From positions 622,702 to 686,701 of the forward strand of contig JASKMD010000001.1 of the NCBI GenBank assembly GCA_030144725.1: a stretch of DNA of 64,000 bases, given 5' to 3'. Origin of the DNA: Haematococcus lacustris. Taxonomy: Eukaryota > Chlorophyta > Chlorophyceae > Chlamydomonadales > Haematococcaceae. The notes below the pieces were generated by a model that saw only the letters and a list, made by a program, of their open reading frames with translations, did not search any database and was not told the origin of the DNA. Shown here in pieces: positions 13,601 to 25,600 of the stretch; within the stretch, counting starts at the first letter, position 1, and each line of letters begins with the position of its first letter. Position numbers and translations under genes: made by a program.

Positions 13601-16600
13601 CATCTTCCGCACCATCCTGGACTGGCACCTCACCAGCCTGCCCTTCTCACCAGCCGTGCGCCAGGCCGCGCCCGCGATCATCCAGGCCACGCTGTTCCTG
13701 TACAGCCAGAGCATCGCCAAGCTGCTGCCCACGCCCACCAAGAGCCACTATGTGTTCAACCTGCGCGACTTTGCGCGTGTGGTGCAGGTGGGGCCGGGTG
13801 TCGACAGCGGGCGAATGAGGCAGACAGGTGCTGGTAATGCCACGCCCGGATGGTCAACACCTGTAGGTACAGGTGAGGCCAGGCGGGAGGACAACTCCTA
13901 GCTGCAGGGGTTGCCAGGCGTCAACACCCCGCTGCATGGCCGCGGCCCTGCAGCGGGTGGACGAGGCAGGCGGGTGCTGGGCGTTTGGAGCAGGTGGACG
14001 AGGCAGGCGGGTGCTGGGCGTGGTACGTTTGCCATTGGTTTTGTGCAGTGTTCGGCAGCGAGCTAATGCGCTAGGTATGCGCCAGGCCGTAGCAGCAGGA
14101 GTAGGGCTAGCCAGGCCATGAGGACATGTGGACACCTTAGAGCGCCATGTGTGCTGGGAAGGCACTTGGCAGGCTGTCCTGGTAGAGTGCCGGCCAAGAG
14201 GTTACGAGGCCAAGAGGTTACGAGCCTGCTGTTACCTTTAGGGGACTTGGAAGGCACCTGGCAGGCTGTCCTGCTGGAGTGCCAGGCTCCAAATGATGCG
14301 GGCTGTTTGCAACCGCTACCCATGGCTGCTGCTCACTCCGCACAGCGACTAGTGTGCAGCAGCACGCAACCCTCTCTCTCATAGGTGCTGCCTGCCCGAC
14401 TCCCCTCGATTGCCCAGGGCTGCATGATGCTGCCGCCCAGCAGCCTGCCAGTGGATGGCAGCGCCGCAGTGCTCATGTTCAAGCGGCTGTGGGTGCACGA
14501 GGTGGCTCGCGTGTTCCAGGACAGGCTCGTGGACGACCAGGACCGCGAGTGGCTGATGGGGCAGGTGGGAGCTGTACCCCTGGGCAAACGGGTACAGGGA
14601 GGCTCTGGCCCTGGCCGCTCTTGTGGGCACCGCTGCAGACACCAGCTCCAATTGTAGGGCCCAGGGCGACCAGGAGGGCATCACGGGATGTGGTGTGATG
14701 GGGTAAGCTAGAGTGCAGGGTACAACAGGTTTGTTTGGGGTGTGGTTTGGGGTGTGGTTTGGGGTGTGGTTTGGGGTGTGGTCAGCCCACCTCCACCGCA
14801 CAGAGGGGGAGGTGGGCTGGGGCAATGCAGGGTGGGGGTACGGGGTTAGGTGGGGTGAGGTTGGAGTGAGTTTACAGTACGGGATAAGGTGGGTTGGGGC
14901 AAGGTACCTGCAGGCGGGGTACAATGGTGGTGGTTAGGGTGTAGTTTGGGATGGAGGTTTTGTGTGCTGGGTGTGGTTCGTCCAGTATCAATATCCGCCC
15001 CCAGTGCAGACACGTTGTGATTCGTTCGAACTTGGCTAGTGTCAATGGCCCCGCGTGGCAGAGGGGGTTAGGCAGAGCGAGGCGGTTGGTGCGAAATGGT
15101 CGTAGACTCACGGTGGTGTGGGACGTTGCATGTGCTTCAGACGTGGCTCATGTGACACTCCCCACGGCCGTGTCATGATGTGCCGTGGCCGCAGGTAAAG
15201 CACTGTAGCAGCACCATCCTGTCCGAGCCTTTCGACCAGTTGATGGGAGGTCTCGTGGGAGGTAGTGGGGGGCCTGTCTCGCACACGGACATGCGGCGCT
15301 GCTTCTTCGGGGACTATATGGACTCCTCCCTCGAGCCCCCCGACCGCATGTGAGTAACACTCGTAGCTTGTGGCCCTCCAGCTGCTGCCTAGCTCCTGGC
15401 TATTGTGAAGCCGCCCGAAGCACTCGCTGCTGTCTGGCTGCAACCCGCTGCTCTGTCTGGCTGCAGCAATGGGGTCAGGCTTGGCTGCAGGATATATCAG
15501 TAGGCTGCTTAGCCGTGGATGCCACTGTAGGGTACTTTGTACTGTAATGCTTGCTGCACCACACTTGCATGTCACGCCATAAACTTGACTGTGAAGAAGG
15601 TGGGTATGCGGCAAGTGACCCACCAAGATGCATCCCTAGATTCCCCCATCTGAGTTTTGCACATGGCTCGTGGCAGAAACGAAGCCAAGCCAAAGGCAGG
15701 TGTGCGGGTGGGTGCCTGGCGCTCTAGGTACTGCGAGATCACGGATGTGCCCAAGCTGCTGGGCGTGATGGAGGAGTACCTCGTGGACTTTAATGCCACC
15801 AGCAAGCGGCCCATGAACCTGGCCATGTTCCTGTGAGTGCCTCCATGTCCTCAAGCCTCTGTACGCATCCACTGCCTTTGAAGCAAACCCCTCTCAGCTG
15901 ACGCTAGAAAACAGGCTATGCGAACTGCAGCACCCACTCGGGCGCCCTGCTGGCATTTAAGCAACCCTGTAAAGAACTCCCTTCGCCCGGCTGCCCCACA
16001 GTGCATCCAAGCAAACCTTTCATGCATTTTTCTTGTGCCCCCAATGCCCAGGTCAGTACCGCCTCCCCCTTGTGAATGTGCCCATGCAGGTTCGCGGTTG
16101 AGCACGTGTCTCGCATCTGCCGTGTGCTCAAGCAGCCCGGTGGCCACATGTTGTTGGTGGGCGTGGGGGGCAGCGGCCGCCAGTCCCTGGCGCGTCTGGC
16201 CGCCTTCATCAGCGGCATGCAAGTCTTCCAGGTGCGCCCCTTGCGCAGCGGTGGCTGTGGGCCAGGCAGGGGGCTGACACAGATACCATAGTATGATGTG
16301 TCACACGCATGCAGCATGCATCGTCCTCTGCAAACACAGTGTCCCACCACCTCTGCATGCACCTCATGCTGCCCTGCACAGGTGGAAATCAGCAAGAGCT
16401 ACAGCCGGTCTGAGTGGCGCGAAGACCTGAAACGCATCCTGCGCACAGCAGGGGGTGACGCCAAGCCCTGCGTCTTCTTGTTCAGCGACACCCAGGTAAG
16501 GCGATGGCTCACTGCCCGCTGCCCCGTTCGCATCAGCACGGCGCTGCGTTGGCACTAGCGCACTCTAAGAACTTGATTTTCTGCCCAGCGCATATAACAC

Positions 16601-19600
16601 TTGGTGCTCAAAACTTAACGCCCTTGGGAAGCGGTGGTTGTCACTCGAGGACTAACACCCTCGACACTTGAGGCTTGCAAGGTGATACTCGGCACATGAG
16701 GACGAGCCAAACCACATTATCAGTTGCTGCGTGGCGCAGATCAAGGATGAAGCGTTTGTGGAAGACATAAACAACCTGTTAAATGCTGGCGAGGTACCAA
16801 ACATGTTCCCCAGCGATGAGCGCATGGTGGTGATGGAGGCTGTGCGTCCGCGAGCTGCGAAGCTCGGTCTTGAGACGCCGTTGGAGCTGTGGGGCTACTT
16901 CACCGCGCAGTGCCGAACCTTCCTGCACGTGGTGCTGTGCATGAGCCCCATTGGGTCGGCATTCCGCGAACGGCTGCGGCAGAACCCGTCGCTGGTGAAC
17001 TGCTGTACCATCGACTGGTGGGTAATTCAGGCCTCGTGGGGCGTACCTCGCGGGGCTGAGCAGCATCGACATGGCCAGCCCGGGACGAGGCTGGGGATGA
17101 AGGGGTTCCCTGGCTGCATTGCGCTCTGCCAAGACCGATGCTGCTGCCGGCCTCGAGCTGCTGGCAATGTGTGCTGGTGTGGCGCAGGTTTCAGCGCTGG
17201 CCCGCGGATGCGCTGGAGGCGGTGGCCCTTAAGTTTCTGCGGGAGATGGACGGGCTGGAGGAGGAGCAGCGGGCCGCCCTGGTGGGCCTGTGCCAAGCCT
17301 TCCACTCCCGGATCACTGCGGTGTCCGAGGAGTTCCTCGCGGTGCGTGGCCTGTTCGGTGACTGCATGTCAGAATGTTCCTTCGCTTCCCGCTACACCGC
17401 CCACACAACGCCTGCCGCTACACCGCTACACGTCCACATTACGCCTGCCGCTACACCGCTACACGTCCACACCACGCCTGCCGCTACACCGCTACACCGC
17501 CCACGCTGCTGCCACTATCTCCCAGCCCTCCATCTCCTCCCTGATCTTCTGTCACCAGCCTCTCATTACCTCCATTGATTGCTATCGTGCTTCTCAGCTA
17601 GCTACTTCCCGACTCCTTTGCAACACCAACTCCTGCTAGCCTGCTTCACGCATACTCACTGTCACTGCTGCCGGTGGTGATCTTCCTGCTTCTTGTTTCC
17701 CCTCACCTCAGGAGCTCGGACGCAACAACTATGTGACGCCCACCAGCTACCTTGAGCTCATCACTGCGTTCCGCACACTACTTGAGGCCAAGCGAGCGCA
17801 GAACAGCCAGCTAAAGAAACGCTACCTGGTCGGCCTTGAGAAGCTAGCGAGCAGCGCGCAGCAGGTCGCAGGGATGCAATCAGAGCTGCGAGCCCTGCAA
17901 CCACAGCTGGTTCGCACAGTGGCGGAAGTCGAGCAGCTCATGGTTACGATCGCGCGCGAGAAGGCGGAGGTCGTCGAGCCCAAAGCCGCGATTGTCAAGG
18001 TCAGTGTCGGGGATGCTGAGAAACTGTCGTTGTCGCTGCCGCACTGCGCCTCACTCCGAGCCTGTCGTCGATGCCGTCCCTTGTTCTGACGCCTTGCCGA
18101 GGATCTGTCACTGTCGCTGCCGTGGCTCGTCACGGTCCGTGGTCGGTTGTACCGGCATCCCTCATTCCCGCGTTTGCCCGGTCGCAGCCTTCGTGCTTCA
18201 GCCTGCCGTGGTGTTGGGTGGTTGAGTGCAGGAGGAGGAGGCCAAGGCGCAAGAGGCTGCTGACGCTGCAAAGGCCATCAAGGATGAGTGTGAAGCTGAC
18301 CTGGCTGTGGTAAGTGCTTTGGCCGTGCTCTCGACAAGATGGGTTATACAACAATGTGTCATGCATCGCTCGCTGTGTGACAGAAAACAGCGGCAGGCTA
18401 CCTAATGCACGGCGCTATGGCCATGAGTACAACTCCACAACTCGTTTATGACTGGCCTCATTTTCACAGGCCATCCCCATCCTCAACGAAGCCCTGGCTG
18501 CCCTGGACACCATTAAGGAGGCTGACATCACATACATCAAGAAGCTCGCAAACCCGCCAGGGGCCATCAAGCTGGTGAGTCCCATAGCTTCAGAGCCATT
18601 TGGCTTGTTATGAACTCATCCTTTAGGCTAAGCATAAAGCAGGCACGGTTCAGCACTTTTGGGGACCTTACCCAGTCAGCATGCTTTGTAGTACTCGTGT
18701 GCTGCATACAGCCCCTCGTGCTTGGCAAGGAGGTCCTCTTGCTTTCGGCATGCGAGAGTGCTGTCCCACCTCCAGCCGCGTAGGCACTAATGCCTATAGC
18801 ACTGGTGTTTGCAGGTGTTGGAGGCAGTGTGTGTGGTCCTGGACGTCAAGCCTGGCAAGGTGAAGGACGACAGCGGCAAGATGGTCAACGATTACTGGAA
18901 GTCGTCTGTGGCTCTCTTGAACGAGCGGGTGGGTGTAGCCACTGCCTGATCCTTACAGCTCAGTGCCGCAGCGCCCACCAGAACGCGCACTCTTCAAGTG
19001 CTATCAGTAGTCTTGCTTCGCACGACGTGCTGTCCGGGCTGCGGGCCAGCTTCATTCAAGGGCCTGTGCTTGCGGTGCCCCAGGATTTCTTGCAACGCTT
19101 AAAGACGTACGACAAGGACAACATTCCACCGCGCATCATCGCGGAAATCCGCAAGACGTACCTCTCGCAAGAGGGCTTCACGCCCGAGACTGCAAAGAAA
19201 GCGTCGCCAGCGGCAGAGGGCATGTGCAAGTGGGTCCACGCGATGTCTAGCTACGACAAAGTCGCCAAGGTAGTCGCGCCGAAGAAAGCCAAGCTGGCAG
19301 AAGCCGAGGGCGTGTACGAGAGCGTCATGGTCGGATTGCGCGCAAAGCAGAGCGAGCTGGCAACGTTGCGGGGCAAGTTGGCGGGCATGGAGAATGATTT
19401 GAGCACAAACACCGCCAAAAAAGTGCGGCTTGAAGCAGAGGTAGCGCTGTGCAGTGTGAAGCTGGAGCGCGCTGAGAAGCTGATAGGCGGCCTAGGCGGC
19501 GAGCGCGCGCGGTGGACGGACACCGCGGAGTCGCTGGCCCGGGCGTACGTCAACCTCACCGGCGATATGCTGATCTCGGCCGGCATTGTGGCATACGCCG

Positions 19601-22600
19601 GCGCCTTCACCGCTGCGTACCGTACCCGCGTCATAGACTCTTTCGTGGAGCTGTGCAGGTGGGCTGGCCATGCAACTGTGATGTTCTTTGGCACACTCCA
19701 AGTCCTGACACCATGCACCTGGTTGCCTATTCAGGTCTGCAGCTGTGCCCCATACTTCAAAGTTCTCTCTAGGTAGCATCCTGGGGGAGCCAGTACGCAT
19801 CCGGGAATGGCTGATTGCCACCCTGCCCAACGATGCCTTCTCTATTGAAAACGCCATCATAATCGCAAACGCCAGGCGCTGGCCACTCTGTATAGACCCC
19901 CAGGTGAGGCTTTTGGGCCAGCAAGGTGGCAAGCAAGTAGTGAACTAGACCATGTGTGGCAGCAGTTGTCGACTAGCAGGCTGTATTGAGGTAAACAACA
20001 GGGTCGGGGCAAAAAGCAGCGGATCAGCTGAAGGAGAGCGAACACACCTTTGCTGGCTGTCATCGCCTGGGGTTCATGCTGTTGCAAGCTGCCCTGAATT
20101 TTATGGCACTAAGTTTGTTGACCCTTGTTGACCGTACTGCCTCCCTCAACCGCCGGACAGGCATCCGGCATCATCCAATGTGCAGCTGTGCCAGCATGTG
20201 GCCATGCGCAATGTGCAGTCATGCCAGCAGGCATGCCAGCATGCAGCCATGCATGCGTTCCAGCTTGGCTTTTGCCGGCTCTTGCCACTGATGGTGGCAG
20301 TGCAGCTGAAGCTCCTGCCCCTGCCTTCCCTCCCCTGCTGTGTACTTCTGCCTGCCTTCCCTTGCTCCCCTCCTCCTGTGCAGGGCCAGGCCAACAAGTG
20401 GATCAAGACGCTGGAGAAGCCAAACAACCTGGCCGTCATCAAGCTGAGCGAGGGAGGGGAGTACATGCGCACGCTGGAGAATGCGGTGCAGTTTGGGCTG
20501 CCGGTGCTGCTCGAGAACGTGGGCGAGGAGCTGGACCCTTCGCTGGAGCCCTTGCTGCTGAAGCAGGTGGGCAGGCTGCTCCACAGCTGCTGCGCAGAGG
20601 AGTGGACAGGGTGGGGCTGGGGGCAGCAAGGTGGGCGGGGTGGAGCTGGGGGGCAATCAGGTGGGCCACGATGGGGTAGGCAGGGGCGGAGCAGGGCGGG
20701 AGGGAAGGCGTGAGGTTGGTTTGGTGATCAGTGGTGCTGGCTTGGTGATGCTTGTGTTGGATGTCGCCTGATGGGACCACTGCAGGTATTCAAACAGGGA
20801 GGCGTGTCGTGCATCCGCCTAGGCGACACCACCGTAGAATATTCAAATGATTTCAGGTGCGGCTGCAGGATGCAGTGCCAGCACGTGATGGCTGTCTTTG
20901 TCAGAATTCCCACCTCCTCTTGGCGTATTGACTGATGCGGCCTAGCTCTCTGTGTGTTCAACTGGGCCCCTGGCAAAGATGGGATTCCCTGCCCTGTTTG
21001 GTCAATGCTCTCGAAAAGAACAGGGGAATCTGAGGCTTGTGAAGCAGGCAATCATCCCAGTAGCTGGCCTGGCTCATTTGGCTCCAGCTCCAGCTCCAGC
21101 CCAGTTGGAGACCGGCATGCGTGGAACGTCCCTAAACCTTGCTGGGCTGGCGGTGCTCGCTTGCAGGTTCTACATCACCACCAAGCTGCGCAACCCTCAC
21201 TACCTGCCCGAGGTCGCGGTCAAGGTCACCCTGCTGAACTTCATGATCACGCGGGCTGGACTGAGCGACCAGATGCTGGGTGTCGCGGTGGCCACCGAGC
21301 GACCAGACCTCGAGGAGCAGAAGGCAATGCTGGTGCGCGAGCGCTGGCTGGGGTGGCCTGATGGCTGCCTGGCTGTGTGCCATGTGGCTGACAAGGGGGC
21401 TGTCAGGGTGGATCCCATGTCTGCTACACTCAGCAGGGGGGCAGGGCCAAACGTGGAGGGGCTGACAGTAGATGTCTTCATCTTTGCCATCTTCATCGCC
21501 TTCATCGTCATCGTATAGTATAATGTCGGAGGCCAAGCTGTTACGGGAAAATAACGACCGAGACCTCGTCGAAAGTTGCAGTAAACGACGAGGCGTAGCC
21601 GAGTCGTTTACGCAGCTTGAGACGAGGCCGAGGTTGTTATTTGAACGTGAACAGCGCGGGCCGAGACATTATACAGTATCCCTTTACATTACGGGTTGGT
21701 CCCGCGCTAGCACGTCTACAAGATAAGCGCGCAGCATCAGAGCGTCTGCGACGCCCAGCTCTGTCGACGGCCCCTGCACTTTATCAGTAAAAACAGCGGT
21801 TACGCAGCGGTTACAGTAAAACTTGAGCACTTTTTCAGTAAAAACAGCGGTTACGCAGCGGTTATAGTAAAAGTTCTGCACTTTTCCAGTAAAAACAGCG
21901 GTTACGCAGCGGTTACAATAAAACTCCGCGGAAGCCACGCTGTCTCCGGCATGCTACAGCCGCGCACACAGCCTGCTCACAGTTGTGGCGAGCAGCGCAA
22001 CCTCTTCCGAGCGCGAGGTCAAAGAGGTCTCGGAGCTGTCTTTTACGGGAAAATAAAAATTCTTACTTTCCCCGTAATGTAAAGGGATGTCGTCGTCATG
22101 AGTGGGTTATCTCAATAAGCAGCCTGGCTTACTTCACAACCAACAGCTTCACTACAGCCATCAGCGGGACGTGGCCAGTTGTGAAAGGGCTTTGTGATGC
22201 AGTGTGGTAGTGGGCGTAGTAGTAATTAGCTGGCCAATCCTTTAGGATCCGTTTGTGCTGCAAGAGGGGCAGGAGGGGGCTGGCTACCATGCGGGCGGGG
22301 CTGCAGTCAGGGATGCGCTTCGTGCGCCCTACTGTGCCCCGTGCCTGATGTGCCGTGGCTGCTGTGCGCTTGCATGGCCTGCTTGCTTCAGGTGGTGCAA
22401 GGCGCAGAAGCCAGTCGAAAGCTGAAGGAGATCGAGGACAAGATCCTCGAGGTGCTGAGTTCCAGCACGGGTAACATCCTCGAGGACGAGACCGCCATCA
22501 GTGTAATCACAGAGGCCAAGACGCTCGGGAATGACATCGCAGACAAGCAGCAGGTACTGGGCTGCAGCTGCGGAGTAGGCAGTGCGCGAAGCTCGAGGGG

Positions 22601-25600
22601 TGAGGCTAGGGTCCAAGCTCAAGTGTCTGAGCTGAGGCCACCGTTTCTCAAGCCCTGGAGGTGGTCTGCATGTCACTCACCTGGAGTGGATGATGGCAAG
22701 CAGGGCCATGACAGCTTGCAACAACCACGGCCATGGCAGCAAGCTATGGAGAGCACTATGCTCAAGCTTTAACACACAACGTACAAGCACAAGCTACCCA
22801 CACTACCAGCACACTGCAAGGGCACTGCACAGAACAGGAGCGTGCAATGGTGCGGCACGCAGATCGCCGAGGTCATGGAGCGTGAGATTGACTCCACACG
22901 AGCGCAGTACAAGCCATGTGGTGACTACACCTCAGTCCTTTTCTTCTGCATCTCCGACCTGGTGAGCCATGTGTAACATTTAGCAAGCCATGTGGTGAGC
23001 CTTGTGTGGTAGGGTGGGCACAGCACACCGGTGCACACTGCAACACGGCAGCATCTTGCATGCAAGGGCTGGGGCTGAGGTAAACTCTCAACTAACCAAC
23101 CAACCAATATGTGTGACTGACAACACAACTCCATCACACCAATACACATTCCTCATGCACCTGGCACCCCGTGAAAGCACGCCTCATGTGCAACAGTTGC
23201 ACATGGGAAAGCATGTCTTGGGTGTTCTCATTGTCTTTGGGAGCTCACCTGATGGCGGTCTGGGAGCTGCGGTGGTGTGATGTGTATACAGGCTGCCATC
23301 GACCCCATGTACCAGTACAGCCTGCCCTGGTACAGTAACCTCTTCGTGGCCTCTGTCAACGCCGCAGCCAAGGACCCCGTGCTGGACACCCGACTGCGCA
23401 ACATCTTTGACCACTTCACCTATTCCCTGTATTGTAACGTATGCCGGTGGGTGGGTCACACTACCAATTGGGTGCATCCCACTACCGGGTCACACTGCCA
23501 GTTGGGTGAATCGCACTACATTTGGGTGGCGTCACCATTCCTAGGGTCGTCATAGTGGTGGTGGTGATGGTGGCAGCATCGCAGGTGCCAGGCATGGATA
23601 GAAAGCTACAATGTGTACGGAGATGGTGGGATTACTGGTGCAAAGTGGACATATGTTGCTACACCTTGCGGTGGTGGTGGTGGTGGTGGTGGTGGCGGCT
23701 GCAGCATTGCTGTAGCTTGTACGCCGTGCCGGCTGCAGAACGGCAGATGCAGCAGTTGGTGTATTTACTGTACTGACCTGCCGCACTGCACTTGTTGACC
23801 TGCGACCAGGCACCTTGGCACCTGGACTGCACTTTCTTTCACATGGGCCCTCTGCCGCCCTGCCCTCCTGTCCTCTAGCCCTCCAGCCATTTATCCCACA
23901 CCCCTGCCGCTGCCCCTTGCCCGCAGTTCTCTTTTCGAGAAGGACAAGCTGCTGTTTGCATTCCTGCTGTGCGCACGCATCATGGAGTCCAAGTCAGCCC
24001 TGGACCCAGACGACTGGCTGTTCCTGCTCACCGGAGGACTGGCAGCCGCGCCTGATCGAGCCAACCCCGCGCCCGCCTGGCTGGTGGACAGGTATGTGGA
24101 GGCAGCGTGGGCCACAGGCAGGCGGGTGAGGTGGGTGATCGGTGGTCAGGGCGACCAGAGCCGTAACAATTGTTCTGCTGAGCCAAGATGCATGCGGCGT
24201 TCTGGTTTTGAATGCTTCCAGAACTGCAGGAACTCACAACGGCTGCTGTGGCTGCTGCTATCCGCATACTCATCAATGTCTAACGAAAAGTATTGAGTGG
24301 CAGTGTCTTACATAGTGTATAATCCTCCAGCTCCTCTCTCATGGGACTCTTCCACAGCGGAACTTTAGAACAGAACAAAAGCTCCACTAAGAAGAAAACA
24401 ACCCACACCTTGTCACACCTTGTCGAACCTTGACACTTGGCAGCCCGCTGAAAGCCGGTATGGCACATCATCGCATGCGCATGAACATCGGGAAAGTCTC
24501 ACCATGCATCAAAGCTATGAAATAACTCTGTTTCAAGAGCCAGTACGTATCAACAGGGGATGGAACGGGCGATGGGGGAGACAGCCTGCCTGCCTCCTTG
24601 CTTCCTCTGCCAGAGCTTTACCTAGCCTGCCCACCATGCTGCAATCAGTGGACCCCAGTGTGGTTCAGAGTGTTTTGGTGTCATCCTGAGAAAGAGAGAG
24701 TGACTGTGCCAAAGGTTCCCCTAGCCAGCAGGAATTAGGGCAATTGTAAGGACCCCACCTGATACTTCCCCGGCCCCTCACTGGTTGGGAATTGCCTGAA
24801 TTCCTGATAACCCTCTGCCTTGGCACCAGTGCTGCCCATTGCATCCCTGCTGCTGGTCCTGGCCCTGACCCTTTTGCACCTCTTGTCCCAACCTGTCCCC
24901 TTCCTATCACAGGGGCTGGAAAGAGATCCTGCGGTTGAGTCTGCTGCCCGCCTTCATGGGCCTGGACGATTCATTCGCTGCCGAGCCGAACTCTTGGCGC
25001 GTGATGCACGAAGCGACAGAACCGCACCTGGTGACGCTCCCGGGGCTGTGGAACAGCCTGGACAGTTTCCGCAAGCTGCTCATCGTGCGCTGCATACGGC
25101 CAGACAAGGTGGTCCCCGCGGTGCAAGACTTCGTGGAGACCCAGCTGGGCAAGAAGTGAGTGAGCTCGAGCAGTTCGTGGGCTCATTCCTCGAGCAGTGC
25201 CAGGTTGGGTGCCTGTGTTGGGTGATGCTCGGCCTGGGCTGTGGGTGTGGCTGGGCATCAGGCCCTTGATACTGCAATAAGGAATCCTCCACGGTATGCC
25301 AACCACAACCACCGTGGGCCCACCGCCAGTTGCTCTGCTGCCCCAGTCTCTTGCTGGGCTTTGAGTTTGGCTAGGCAGAAGCGGGACAATGCATCAAGCG
25401 TCCACTTGTAAGCATCAGGGTAGGTAGGGGCTTACATCCGTCCGCCTTGCACCAAACCCTTCGCGAGCCTTGTGCACCTGCTTCACCCTTGACGCCCTTT
25501 GTTTCTTGCAGGTATGTCGAGCCACCAGCCTTTAACTTGTCCGCCTGCTACGGTGACTCCTCCCCCACCACGCCCCTCATCTTCGTGCTGTCAGCTGGCA

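Noticed and set aside
16090..16231. AAA4 P-loop lacking the canonical Lys as a sign of a dead motor
   Set aside because: GVGGSGRQS is the usual AAA4 form in axonemal dyneins.
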